Below are positions 50,285-60,216 of a DNA stretch of 64,000 bases, in pieces. The notes beneath the pieces were generated by a model. That model had not been told where the DNA came from. It saw only the letters and a program-made list of their open reading frames with translations, and did no database searches. This stretch comes from Methylobacterium tardum (GTDB lineage Bacteria > Pseudomonadota > Alphaproteobacteria > Rhizobiales > Beijerinckiaceae). Every line of letters starts with the position of its first letter. Position 1 is the first letter of the stretch. The stretch is from positions 3,504,001-3,568,000 of the forward strand of contig NZ_CP097484.1 in assembly GCF_023546765.1 (NCBI RefSeq). The letters are read 5' to 3'. A program made the position numbers and the translations under genes.

Positions 50285-50880
50285 CGTTGCCCTCTGCGAG
50301 CGTCGGCCTGATCCGGCCCGCTCGGGGGTGGTGGCACGCGGAAGACGATCTCGATGTGGCCATCATCGATCTCGATGCGCCGAACCATGAGACGAAGAAC
50401 ATCGCGCTTGGCCGTCCAGTCCAGAACGTTGAGGCTCTCGCGCACGCGAGCGGAGAAGAGCTCCAACTGGCCAACAATCAAGGTCAGTTCGCGCTCGGCT
50501 TCGCTCGCAGCCCGGATCTCCTCGCGCTGCTCCTCCAGTTGCGCCACCCGACCCCCTCAGATCGGCGATGCGCGGCTCGAACTCGCTCCGTTCGATCACG
50601 CCCTCAGCATAACCGTCGATGAGCCGACCGATCCCGCGCCGGAGTGTGGCGATCCGGCGCTCCGCCTCGCCCAAGTCCGCGGCACTGCCCACCCTGGCGC
50701 TCACCGCAGCTAAGCGTTGCTGGTATTCGTGGGCCACCCGCGCGGGATCGTTCAAGATGGCCTCGACCTCGGTCCAGACAGCGCGCTTAAGGCGATCGCT
50801 GCGGACGGGCCGGTTGGTGCAGACCGGCTTCCCATCGAACCGATGGCCGTCGCTGCCGATGCAGCGATAGGCACCGTAGC
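50285..50880 (-). pseudogene. Serine site-specific recombinase, C-terminal fragment inside the IS
   Basis: The sequence YRCIGSDGHRFDGKPVCTNR followed by VWTEVEAILNDPARVAHEYQ matches the zinc-ribbon and coiled-coil part of large serine recombinases. After IADLRG the frame shifts at the C5 run 50552-50556, apparently one base too many. It then continues RVAQLEEQREEIRAASEAER and on to VRRIEIDDGHIEIVFRVPPP. The N-terminal catalytic domain is missing. It ends where transposase sequence resumes. Confidence 0.75.
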
Positions 50881-51115
50881 CGAACGTGGTCGAGCGCGGC
50901 GGCAGATCCTTGGGGATCATCCGCCAAGAGATCCCACCTCTCAGAACGTAGAAGATGGCGTTCAGGACCTCCCGTGTCGTCCAGAGCGGAGGCCGACCAC
51001 AGGGCGCCGGCCTCGGCATCAGTGGCGCGATCACCGCCCACTCGGCGTCGGTCAGTTCGGTTTCATAGCGAAGGCCCACGCGGCTATGCTGCCGCCGGGT
51101 GGTCGGGGTCCACAT
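50870..51115 (-). pseudogene. IS5-family transposase, N-terminal fragment
   Basis: About 82 residues of an IS5-type transposase: YETELTDAEWAVIAPLMPRP, REVLNAIFYVLRGGISWRMI and PKDLPPRSTTFGYG. The protein then switches without a stop to recombinase sequence near 50880. The catalytic DDE region expected next is absent. Confidence 0.8.
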
Positions 51116-51206
51116 GGCGCTTCCAAGTCAGGCTTCAGCACCCCCTGGAAGCATCGCCATCCCGGCCACTCAACCCCGCTTCAGACCCTTACCGGACGGG
51201 CTCTTA

Positions 51207-51724
51207 GGGGCGCGGTGCTATGATCGTGTCCAGCGCATGCCCGGCCAGCGATTGATCTCACGTTCCTTCAAGGCAAGGTAGACCGGATGCATGATCCAAG
51301 ATAGCCATAAGTGCTCCGTTCCGACAGCTTCAATCACTCTTCAAATCCAGACAGCGACGGAAGCGGCTGGCGCGCATGCGATCCCATGCATCTAACACCG
51401 GATCGAGAGGTTTCATGGCCGGGGACGATCAAGTTAAACCGGCTGATGCACAACTCAAGGTCAATATGGCGTCGGGATCGTGGTCGTTCCTCAAAGCGCA
51501 GGCTGGCCGGTCCGTTGGCTACATAAGCCAAGCATGGGAATCGGCGGTGCTCCCATCCGAACTTCCGTCGTGTCACGGGTGGTCGTGTAGCTCGCGGGGG
51601 TGGGGGGCATCGGCGAATGCCGGGTAAGGTTCGGCTGCGAGCACCTGCCTCAAACCTAGAGCCCCCGATGATTGACGAGATGATGAGCGTTCGCGGCGTG
51701 TTGGTGAAGTGCGCCGACGCCGAA
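51207..51724. other. Gene-free stretch after the IS element
   Basis: No frame shows convincing codon bias or family similarity. Composition is more even than the chromosome before 49.9 kb. It probably represents decayed accessory DNA and the 3' flank of the mechanosensitive channel gene. Confidence 0.5.
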
Positions 51725-52849
51725 CTACTGTGCCGGGGCGCAGCCTGCTGACTGTGTTGGACGGTCACGATCGATTCGGAGCCATTCCGTCCTATACCGC
51801 GGCAGCGCGCTGGGCAGCTCGGCCTGCAGGAAGCCGACCATCTTCTCCCGGACTTCACATCGCAGATCCCAGGCCTGCGAAGCATTGCGAGCGCTCATCA
51901 GCATTCGAATTTCAATCACGTTCTCTCGCACGTCTGAGACCTGGAGATTCACGACCTTTCCGTCCCAGAGATTTGATTGCGCGGCGATCTCTGCAAGCTT
52001 TTTCCGCATGGCTGGGATTGGCGCGGTGTGGTCGACGTAGAGGAAAGCGCTTCCGATGAGCGACGAACCCTCGCGCGTCCAGTTCTGGAATGGCTTTTGA
52101 ATAAAATATGTCAGTGGCACGACAAGCCGACGCCAATCCCAAAGCCTAACAACCACGTACGTCGAGTTGATTTCCTCGACCCAACCCCATTCGTTCTCAA
52201 CGATGACCGCATCTTCGATCTTGATAGGCTGCGTTATCGCGATTTGGATTCCGGCAACGAGGTTCGAGAGTACCGGCTGCATCGCTAGACCGAGGATCAG
52301 GCCCGCGGCTCCCGCCGAGGCCAGAAGGCTTACGCCGTATTGCCGCACGGGCTCGAACGTCATCAGGCACACGGCGACCGTAATCAACGCCACGAGCGTC
52401 ACGGCCGCGCGTTCGAGGAGGCGCACCTGGGTGAAGTGCTTGCGCGCGAGAAGGTTGTCTTCAGCGTCGAGTTTGAATCGCCGCAGGTAAATGACGGTAG
52501 CGATGTGGATCGCGATGCAGCAGCACCAACCGGCGAGCGCAACGAAACCAACGAGCAGAAGATGGTTCACCAAGACCCGGACCTCCCGGGACACCGGTGC
52601 GACGGCGGAAGCGGCACCAACAGCGACGATGATGAGGCAGAGACGGGTGGGACCTTGCGTCCGTCGAACGAGTGAGCGCCAGAACAGGCCTCGGTCTTGA
52701 GACGCTCGTGTCAGGAAGCGATACGCGAACTGATGAAGTGGCAGCACAACAACAAAACATCCGAGAACAAGAGCGACACTCTGCGCCCAGCCCGGCAACC
52801 AACGCAGCCATCGCATAGCGTCAGTAAGCACAATATCCGCATGCTGCAT
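51725..52849 (-). CDS. MscS-family mechanosensitive ion channel
   Basis: A 374-residue MscS-type channel that would open under membrane tension to release solutes. Several N-terminal helices (WAQSVALVLGCFVVVLPLHQ and two more) precede the pore helix segment LLASAGAAGLILGLAMQPVL followed by SNLVAGIQIAITQPIKIEDA. The beta domain contains WGWVEEINSTYVVVRLWDWR and LVVPLTYFIQKPFQNWTR. It stands alone with no operon partner. Confidence 0.88.
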   Translation of the reverse strand: MQHADIVLTDAMRWLRWLPGWAQSVALVLGCFVVVLPLHQFAYRFLTRASQDRGLFWRSLVRRTQGPTRLCLIIVAVGAASAVAPVSREVRVLVNHLLLVGFVALAGWCCCIAIHIATVIYLRRFKLDAEDNLLARKHFTQVRLLERAAVTLVALITVAVCLMTFEPVRQYGVSLLASAGAAGLILGLAMQPVLSNLVAGIQIAITQPIKIEDAVIVENEWGWVEEINSTYVVVRLWDWRRLVVPLTYFIQKPFQNWTREGSSLIGSAFLYVDHTAPIPAMRKKLAEIAAQSNLWDGKVVNLQVSDVRENVIEIRMLMSARNASQAWDLRCEVREKMVGFLQAELPSALPRYRTEWLRIDRDRPTQSAGCAPAQ

Positions 52850-53220
52850 CGACTCTCCACATCTTGTAAAATGAAGCGTGACGCGCGAGCGACGGGGAAG
52901 ACGCTTCCGCTCGAACTGTCACCCTCGTTGCCTACCGACCGCGAGTGCCGTCGGTGTCGTCGGCCCCAGGACGCTCGACACCAATACGATCAACCGGTGA
53001 ATACACGTCTCGGCAAACAGGCGTGACATATTGGACCGCCTTATCGGAAGATATAATCCGGCAAGTGATCGTAGTCATCGCGGCGACGGAACATAATGCT
53101 GCAGGACGGCGCGGACTGGCCGATCCCACCTCGCCCACGAACTGGACCTGCCGCGAACGCCAGGTTCCGGAGGCGAGACAGACGGCGGTCGCCTCGAATG
53201 TAGCCGACCGTCTGTTCGTC
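52850..53220. other. Gene-free stretch
   Basis: Open frames exist on both strands but none has a credible start, codon bias or recognisable motif. Composition is mixed. It probably contains the channel gene promoter. Confidence 0.45.
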
Positions 53221-53502
53221 CTAGTGAGGGCGCGGCCGGTGTTGCCGCCCTCCTGCGAACGGGACGGCCGGCAGGAACGTGTTGGAGCGAGGACCGCGAT
53301 GGAGGCCAAATCTCGCAGACCCGTGACTACCCCCTCGGAATGCGCGATCGCCGCCGGGAGGCGAACCATGGTCGCCTGCCCGACCCCAGTCCGGACCACC
53401 GCCATGGCCGCCACGCTCGAATGCGAGGGCGGCGGTCGCACTCGATACTGTCGCGACGAACATGAATGCGGCCGTCAAGTACTCGACAGTTTGTTTCATC
53501 AT
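53221..53502 (-). CDS. Small secreted Gly/His/Arg-rich protein
   Basis: A 93-residue protein with a signal peptide (TVEYLTAAFMFVATVSSATA, cleavage near ALA) and a Gly/His/Arg-rich mature part (RGGHGGGPDWGRAGDHGSPP). GGAG lies upstream of the paired ATG codons. Low-complexity His-Gly composition suggests a metal-binding or structural role, which is only inference. Confidence 0.5.
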   Translation of the reverse strand: MMKQTVEYLTAAFMFVATVSSATAALAFERGGHGGGPDWGRAGDHGSPPGGDRAFRGGSHGSARFGLHRGPRSNTFLPAVPFAGGRQHRPRPH

Positions 53503-53933
53503 CTAAAACTCCGTGTCGGCTGCGGATTGTCTGGAGACGTTCGAAAGTTCGGATAAACGGACGCGGTCTGGCTCTCGAAGACTACGATAGCTGGGTGGCC
53601 GAGCACGGCAGGGCTCGGTATTTCTGAGCCGTTTTGCCGAGGCGTCGATCCTCCTCGGCCGTCTCCAGGGGGTAATCCTTGGCATATTCGGCGTCGGTCG
53701 AAAGCGCGACGATCAAGATAGATCGCGGGTTTGTCTCCAGATCCTCGCGATCGTGACAAAGTGTGTCTGACCGAACAATTCCGCCGTTGGCCCGAATCTA
53801 TCAGTTACCCTTAGGTTGTCGCATCCATCTACACTCACGCAATATGCCCCACGATGCTCCGATCCCTTCGGAGCATTTGCATAATCGCCAAGAATGACCC
53901 GAAGCACTCTCAGTTTTGCCGAGGCGTGCGCGC
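53503..53933. other. Stretch with possible decayed coding fragments
   Basis: On the minus strand near 53590-53725 one frame without an ATG reads ILIVALSTDAEYAKDYPLET then AEEDRRLGKTAQKYRAL, which looks protein-like, but no start or family could be assigned. The rest shows nothing supportable. Confidence 0.35.
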
Positions 53934-54063
53934 AAGAGCGCGTCGAGGTGCTCACCTCGGTGCAGCGCCGGCCGCAGGACCACGCGAGAGAAGTTGCGCC
54001 TGGTCGAGCCGACGTATCTCCCCGGCCAATCCGTCTGGCTCGGTGATCGCGCCCGACAATGAC
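53934..54063 (+). pseudogene. Transposase OrfA relic (IS3/IS66-type)
   Basis: One frame reads ERVEVLTSVQRR and, after a shift, a second reads EKLRLVEPTYLPGQSVWLGD. Together they reproduce the N-terminus of IS3/IS66-type OrfA helix-turn-helix proteins, which typically have EVLTSVQRRRRW...EKLRLVEETYLPG. Only about 43 codons survive and they are frameshifted. No terminal repeats were found. Confidence 0.65.
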
Positions 54064-54183
54064 GCATCAGGCGTCCGCGGCGTCAGCAGCTAAACTCTGA
54101 AGCTGCATGGCGCTTGCGCCGCCCTGACGTTTGTCCCTTGCATGATCAACCGCGAACCTCGCTGCGACACACAGGAGGTTCCC

Positions 54184-54912
54184 ATGCCCATCGCCACAGA
54201 AACATGCGTCGCGAATGTCGAGATACACGAAACTCCTTTCGGGACGCGCCACGTCGCGGCCGCGTTCGGCGACGAGGTGTGGGTGAGCGTCGTCCCCTTG
54301 GATTCGCTGCCCTACACATTGACGGATAGGCCTTACCTGCGGCCGCACTCCCAAACGGTCATGTTCACCGTACTTCGGTCCGAGGACGGCAGCCGCGATG
54401 TGGTGCTGCGCCACAATCCCAGGAGGCGGCCGCCGGCGATCGACGCCGCGTTCAACCATGCGCGGGGGCTCGCGACCGCCTACGCAAACGATCATGCCGG
54501 CTACATGGACGAGCTGCGCGTGACCCAGCGAGACGAACGGCTCGCCGAGCTTGCGAGGCTCGTCGCCAATACACCGACGAGGAACGAGAAGTGGCTCACC
54601 GATGAGCTCAAGAGGAAAGCCGAGGGCAAACTAACGATGCTGCCCGAGGCGTGGCAGGAACTGATTCGCGGGACGGTGCCAACGCATCAGGGGCTGCTGG
54701 CCGCCCCTGAGCCGCTCGGTCCGCTGCTGCGCCGAAATTCGCCTGAAAACGAAATCGAAAAGCTGGTCTTCCAGGTTTGCGGGCACTTGGTCGGGATTCA
54801 GCGCATCGAACACCAGGAGGAGCAGATCAGGGCTAAGTACCTCGCCGAGGCCGAATCGTTGCGCGATGAAGCGGACCGAGAGGCGGTTCCGTCGGGTCCA
54901 TCCCTTCCTTGA
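54184..54912 (+). CDS. Hypothetical protein, 242 residues
   Basis: A perfect ribosome site AGGAGG five bases before the ATG supports this start. No known family was recognised. The N-terminal half is mixed (HVAAAFGDEVWVSVVPLDSL, PHSQTVMFTVLRSEDGS). The C-terminal half is helical and charged, with a probable coiled coil (RIEHQEEQIRAKYLAEAESL). No signal peptide or membrane helix. It is convergent with the unknown minus-strand cluster at 55.1-60.6 kb. Confidence 0.65.
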   Translation: MPIATETCVANVEIHETPFGTRHVAAAFGDEVWVSVVPLDSLPYTLTDRPYLRPHSQTVMFTVLRSEDGSRDVVLRHNPRRRPPAIDAAFNHARGLATAYANDHAGYMDELRVTQRDERLAELARLVANTPTRNEKWLTDELKRKAEGKLTMLPEAWQELIRGTVPTHQGLLAAPEPLGPLLRRNSPENEIEKLVFQVCGHLVGIQRIEHQEEQIRAKYLAEAESLRDEADREAVPSGPSLP

Positions 54913-55097
54913 TCTCGGCGGCTGCGGCGACCTGCTCCGCGACAGCACGCCCGAAAGCGTCCGAAACGCCGCGAGCGCCGCGCATCGCGACATTCGCGGG
55001 GTGGCTGACGGCCCCACGGCTACCCTGGACCGACGCGGGCTCGGAGGCCCGGTCGGCCCGACGATCGTGAGTCGCACTATCTGGGGGGGCGTCGAGC

Positions 55098-55919
55098 CTA
55101 TGCCAGGGGTTCGAGCGGCGTGACCGCACGGCCGGTTGCGTGGTGATCGGACAGCCGCGATTGAGCCCCGGTCTCCCCTCCCGCCGACGACCTTGGCGCC
55201 GGGAGGCTTCCGGCACGGCCGATCGCCAAGGAGTCGCTGATCTCGCCGTTGTGAGCGGCGACCATGACAGCCAGGGCGTGGGACAGTGCCGCCTGACTTG
55301 TATCGTCGGGGTTCCAGTCGTCGTGGAAGTACTGGCGTTCGAGCCAAGTGGCGAGATCGTCGGCGAGCGCGTCGACCGCCCTCGCGCCGCATGCGTGGCC
55401 ATCCCCCACCCCCGGCACGCTGCGCGAGGCTGCCCCGCCACCCGCCCGAAGGGCTGTCTCCCGCCCCAGACGAACTGTGCCGCCCGCCCATCCGCTTCCG
55501 ACGTCGAGATGCGCCTTCACCGTACGCAGTGCAAAAGCACTCGTCACGTGGAACGTCGCCCCGTCGGGGCGGAATGCCAATCCCGCCAGGGCACGGTCTA
55601 TCGCGGATCTCGACGCCGAGCGCTGACGTTCGACCTCGCGTCTCAGGAAGGCGCGCCTATCTCCGGCATCGCCGGAGCCCGCGGTCGGCGCCGCCTGCCT
55701 GCCCCCGCCCAGGATCACACTGGAGGAGGCGATGCGTGCGCTCCCACGCTCCGTGATCACCGCGAGGGCGACGTGCCCCCTCCAATCGGGATCCGACCAC
55801 CACGCCATCGTTTCCGGCGAGTCGATGTCACCGAGCGTTCGCGCGAACAGGTCGAAATGCGGCAGGGTCCCAGGCCTGGGATCCATGACAACCCCGCCCC
55901 CGACCGACTCCATCTGCAT
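55098..55919 (-). CDS. Hypothetical protein, 273 residues
   Basis: ATG at 55919 has GGGAGG seven bases upstream. No family was recognised. The first half holds HFDLFARTLGDIDSPETMAW and a hydrophobic strand (HVALAVITERGSARIASSSV). The second half has ATFHVTSAFALRTVKAHLDV and an acidic WLERQYFHDDWNPDDTSQAA, followed by an Ala-rich helix (ALSHALAVMVAAHNG). The frame stays open upstream past this start, but codon use there is poor, so a 572-residue product is not believed. Confidence 0.55.
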   Translation of the reverse strand: MQMESVGGGVVMDPRPGTLPHFDLFARTLGDIDSPETMAWWSDPDWRGHVALAVITERGSARIASSSVILGGGRQAAPTAGSGDAGDRRAFLRREVERQRSASRSAIDRALAGLAFRPDGATFHVTSAFALRTVKAHLDVGSGWAGGTVRLGRETALRAGGGAASRSVPGVGDGHACGARAVDALADDLATWLERQYFHDDWNPDDTSQAALSHALAVMVAAHNGEISDSLAIGRAGSLPAPRSSAGGETGAQSRLSDHHATGRAVTPLEPLA

Positions 55920-56314
55920 GTTCGCCTCCCGGACATCCTTCCTTCGGCACGATGCGGCGGCCCGGCTTAACGGACGCCTGAGCGGGGTCGGGTAGTCGAT
56001 CCATTGGTTGACGAAACGTCGATGTCTGGCGTGGCTCGCGGCGTGGCATCCGTGGCCGACCGGCCGATCCGGCTTGGACCCACGACGACGCCTGGACGGC
56101 GACGGATACCCCGGTCTCGACGGCGACAGCGGCGTGGGGCCCACACGCAGCGGCAGCGTTTCGCCGCCCCTCGGTCGTGCCGTCCGCCATGGTCCCGAAC
56201 GACGGCGGGCCCGCGATCTCGTTCGGCCGGGCGTTCGAAGGCCGTCCGCACTTTCCGCCACGGCGTCGAGAACGGGGGATCGATCGTGCGCGAGCGCGCG
56301 CGCCGCCGAGTCCG
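55920..56314. other. Stretch without a confident gene
   Basis: All three minus-strand frames are partly open and Arg-rich, as expected of non-coding GC-rich DNA. None matches a family. It lies between two unrecognised genes and may hold the promoter of the 273-residue gene. Confidence 0.4.
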
Positions 56315-56693
56315 TTACTCGATCTCTGGCGGGCTCGGCGAGCCGGTGCCCCCCGGGAAGTTCCACGGCGGCGTTCGCGCAACGCCACAGCGCCTCGTTC
56401 GCCGCGGGATCGCGCTCGAATCTCCCGAGATGGTCCACCGCGCAGTACATCGGCTCATCGTCAGCGTCGGGATGGCAGAAGGGCGGACCGACCTCCATGT
56501 CGCCATGCGTGCGGACCAGATAGGCGCTCGTGGATTTCTGTCGCAGAAGCGTCGCCAACTCTCCGGAAAGCGCCTCGGCGATCTCGAATGCGCCCCAATC
56601 GTTGATCTCGGCGAGGTCGCAATAGCACGACCCCTCGCCATCCTCGTGACGTCCATTCGGCGACGGGGTGGAGATACGTAACGGCAGCGTCAC
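56315..56693 (-). CDS. Hypothetical protein, about 125 residues, possible frameshift at its end
   Basis: A GTG at 56693 with GAGGAG upstream starts TLPLRISTPSPNGRHEDGEG. The core CDLAEINDWGAFEIAEALSG, AYLVRTHGDMEVGPPFCHPD and MYCAVDHLGRFERDPAANEA looks like a compact folded domain. At the C6 run 56349-56354 the frame probably carries one base too many. Removing it gives LPGGTGSPSPPEIE and a stop at 56315. The family is unknown. Confidence 0.5.
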
Positions 56694-57309
56694 GGCATCG
56701 CTCCTCGTGGATCGTCGGGCTCGAATTGGCGGCGACTTCGCTCGGCTGGAGGAGGGAGATCCCGCGGCCCGGCGAGCGCGAAGCGTCATGCCGCCCGCAC
56801 CGGTCGCGCACCCCAAGTTCGCCTAGGGCGAAGCCGCGACCGTAATGGGGATCAGGGACACGGACCCCGTCGCCGCGGGCGGTGTGGCAGGATCACAACC
56901 GTGACGGGGCCACAGACAGCATCGGCGCTCGCGGCGTCGCGCGAGGGCGTAGCGACGAGAGGTCGGCTTCACCCGTTGATAAGGCGCCACGATGTCAGGA
57001 CGATCCTCGGCAGAGGACGATGCGATCCGGATCATCCAGGCGGCCGCACGCCGCGTGAACGGACGCGTCATCAAAGCGCGGCGCGGCCGGCGAGAGCCCG
57101 CTTTGGCCATGACCACTCCGGGCCCCCGCTCCCGGCTCCGGGGACAAGGTGGGTTGGAGTCGGACTTGGACCCGCGACCGGAGCGTCGAGCGCGTCGGCT
57201 TCCGCGCCGGGGCCGACGACGTGGGCCGGGCTCGTGCTCGGGACTTCGGTCCGCCCGGACCGAGACGACGGAACTCGCCGACACGCCCGGGACCGCCGGA
57301 TGGCGCCGC
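56694..57309. other. Stretch without a confident gene
   Basis: A plus-strand frame starting with ATG at 56992 begins MSGRSSAEDDAIRIIQAAAR and looks briefly protein-like before becoming Arg/Pro-rich. It is too uncertain to call. Otherwise nothing could be supported between the HD/PRTase gene and the small hypothetical gene. Confidence 0.4.
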
Positions 57310-60206
57310 CTACCCGAAGACGAGGTGCTTCCGGTACCCGCGCCTGAGGAACAGGGGGAGCCAGGGTTGCCCGGCATAGGCGCCGGGACACCACAGCGCG
57401 GTGATCGCGTGCGAGGGGGCGCTGGTGGGCGTGACCATGACGCTGCCGATGCCGCCGTAGCCGACCGCGTCGGCCGCGAGCGCCGCGTCCGCCGCGGCGT
57501 CGACCGGAGCGTCGCCGTGCCTGATGGCCCGCAACAGGCCACGACCCACCTCGGCGAGGAATTCCCGCAACGGTCCCGACAGGATCGGGCTCGCCGGGAT
57601 CAGTCGGTCGAAGACGACGTCGAGGTCGGCGAAGCCCGCGGACCGCGCGGTCTCGGCGACGCGGGTACGCCCGGACTCGGTGCCGTGCACGAACATCAGC
57701 CTGACCCTGCCGGACCGCAGCAGCTCCAGCGTCCGGTCGCCGGGGGCGCTCATGTCGATGTTGCGCTCGCCCTGGATCGCGGCGGGCCATCGCTCGCGCG
57801 GGACGCCGGCCCAGTGCAGGATCTGGGCGCTGGCACGGCCGCCGCTGGCGAACTGGTCGTCGACGAAGGCGACGCAGTCGGCCGGACCACCCGCCAGGCG
57901 GACCTCAAGCTCGGCCAGATTTCGGACAAAGCCGTGGCCGGCGCCGAGATAGGTGTCCCGGCGCTCCTGCTCCAGCGCGATGCCGGTCACGTTGCCGCTG
58001 TTCGGCGAGAAGCGGGCGAAGACGATTCCACCCTCACCCCGGGCCCGCGACGCGGCGGTCATCCGATCGAAGGCTTGCCCGACCGCGCCGCGGGTGATGA
58101 TCGTCCCTTCCGCCAGCAGGGACAGCATCTCCGGACGCAGGCCGACCGGGAACTGGCGGACGAAGGCAGCCACCGATCCCGGGCTGACCTGCCAGCCCCC
58201 CTCCCCCGGAACGTGGCGTAGCGCGCCGCGACGGTGCCGCACCGCGGCAGCAACCCCCCGTCGAGCGGCACGATCCGCTCGGCGGCCCCGAAATAGCCGG
58301 CGCGGGCGGCCGTCGCCATGTCGTCGAGCAGCCTGCCGTGGTCGACGCCCGTGCGCGAGCAGACCTCTTCCAGGCGCAGAAGCAGGCGCGGTCGGACGGG
58401 GAAGCCCTCCCGGGCGGAGCCGTCGCCCGTTGCCGCCCCGTCGGGGATCGGCGACGCCATGGTCCCCGCGTGCAGGTCGTAGAGCACCTTCGTGCACGCG
58501 ACCGCGACGTAGGGGAGCCATTCGCGGTCCGCGTGGACGTGGTCGACGCCGCGCCCGAGATTGTCCGCGTTGGACAGCTCCTCGGACTTCGTCCACTGGC
58601 CGCTGTGGCCGATCGAGTTCTTCTCGCGGACGAGCACCTCGTTGATCGGCTTGAGCTCGAAGCGCGGCGACAGGCCGACGTAGGGCTCGGCCGCGTTGGG
58701 CGCCGGGGGTACGAAGCCCGGGTCGACGCTGCGTCGGACCGCGATGGCCTCGCGGCGGATCAGGTCCCGCAGCTCCGCCAGCCGCCGCGGCCTCTCGACC
58801 GGGTCGACCGGCACGAGCTGGTCGAACAGGCGCCAGCACGTGGCGCGTCGGTAGACCAGTTCGAGGTCGGCCAGCGCGCCCCGGGCGTCGTGCACGTCCC
58901 ACTCGCCCGCGTCGAACACGTCGCGCAGGCTCACGAACGGCTCGCAGGCGTCCCGGTAGATCACGAACGCCCGCTTCGGCAGATCCCGGGTGACCAGCCG
59001 GGCGGCGATCTGGCGCGAGCCCCGCTCGCGCGACAGGCGCGCCAGCAACTCGTCGTCGCCGTACCCGAACCACGTGAAGATGTCCCTGGGGTCCGGACCG
59101 GCGGTCGCGGGCGCATCGCGGATCGCCCCGTGGACGGCCTCGGACAGGACCTGCTCGGCGTTGCGCGTGAGCTGGTGCAGGTAGACGCGCTGGTAAAGGA
59201 CCGCCTTGGCGTTGGCGAGCTCGTCGTAGGTGTCGATCCCCGACGAGTTGACGATGAAGTGCACGCCGGCGGAGAACCGGCCGCCTCCGGTCTGGCCGAT
59301 GCGCGACCGGCTCAGGGCGAGTGCCTGGTCCTGCGAGATCCGGACCAAGGCCGAGTTCAGGAACACGCGTGACACGTCGACGCCCACCGGGATGCCGCAT
59401 TGGCGGGCGTCGCGGTTCAGGTAGTCGATCTTGTCGGCGTCGACGGCGGCCCCGGAGATGAGGTTGGCCAGGCCGGGGTACCGGGGGTCGTGCGGCACGC
59501 CGCCGATGAAGCAGCAGATCTCGCGCAGCCGGCCATCGACGTCGTCGGCGCCGAGCACGCGCCCGTAGAACGCCCGGAAGCGGGGCGACAGGCAGACGGC
59601 GATCGACAGGCACTCGGAGAGGCCCGACTCGAACCCCTCCTCCCTGAAGCAAGCGATGAAGTCCTCCAGCTCCATCCCGCCGACCAGGAGGCCCGCCCCG
59701 GCGGAGAAGGCCGTCTCCCCCGCGTGCGAGAACGCGAGGTGACCGACGTCATGGAGCAGTGCGGCGTGGGCGAGGCTCCGTGCGACAGCACCGTCCGCCG
59801 ACGGGTCATAGAGCTGGTACTCATCGTTGCCGGCCCGCAGGATCGGCTCCCTGCGCGCGGCGTCGCTGATGGATGCGACCAGCCGCTTCAGGACGTGCGT
59901 GACGCCCAGCGTGTGCGAGAACCGGCTGTGCTCGGCCGAGGGATAGGTCAGGAACGTCAGGCCGAGCTGGGATATCCGCCGCAGCCGCTGGAGCAGCGGG
60001 GAGTCGATGATGGCGAGCTCGTGCGGCTCGAAGTCCATCATGCCCCAGACCGAATCCTTGACGTACTTGCGACGGCCGCCGTGCGGCGGCGCGGTCAGCC
60101 GCTCCACGTAACCTCCGTCGAAGCCGAGGGCGTCGAGGGCGCCGTGCAGGGCCGGCCAGAAACCGGTCGCCGCGTCTAGCCTCTCCTTGATCCGCCTGAC
60201 GCCCAT
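57310..60206 (-). CDS. HD phosphohydrolase fused to phosphoribosyltransferase-like domain, one-base frameshift
   Basis: About 965 residues if repaired. The N-terminal 430 residues resemble COG1078/SAMHD1-type HD hydrolases: LLQRLRRISQLGLTFLTYPS, then EHSRFSHTLGV, HAALLHDVGHLAFSHAGE and DADKIDYLNRD supply the H..HD..D metal set (about H98, H152-D153, D256). A middle region of unknown fold follows. One base is missing at the C runs 58196-58207. Restoring it joins RYATF to GGWQVSPGSVAAFVRQFP and a C-terminal domain with VAFVDDQFASGGRASAQIL, which resembles the PRPP-loop DD-x-x-x-SG of phosphoribosyltransferase-like conflict proteins. ATG at 60206 is preferred to a TTG at 60278 that overlaps the upstream gene. 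Confidence 0.7.
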
Positions 60207-60216
60207 GCCCGTCACG

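Larger units (their letters stand above)
50117..51203 (-). mobile_element. IS5-like insertion sequence with chimeric interior
   Basis: The element is 1087 bases long with imperfect terminal inverted repeats GAGTCCGTCCGAGAAG on the left and GAGCCCGTCCGGTAAG, read inwards, on the right. It is flanked by TTA on both sides. On the minus strand it begins with the N-terminal part of an IS5-type transposase and ends with its C-terminus, but the middle is a piece of a serine recombinase. It is therefore unlikely to encode an active transposase. Confidence 0.75.

Noticed and set aside
53590..53725. Protein-like minus-strand fragment ILIVALSTDAEYAKDY...
   Set aside because: No start codon, no family match and a very short length; noted only in the description of the stretch.
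55098..56816. Single 572-residue protein
   Set aside because: The middle third has poor codon use and Arg/Pro-rich noise, and good ribosome sites support separate genes starting at 56693 and 55919.
56992..58221. Plus-strand open frame overlapping the HD/PRTase 3' end
   Set aside because: The first 50 residues look plausible, but most of the frame is antisense to the PRTase-like domain and has no family features.
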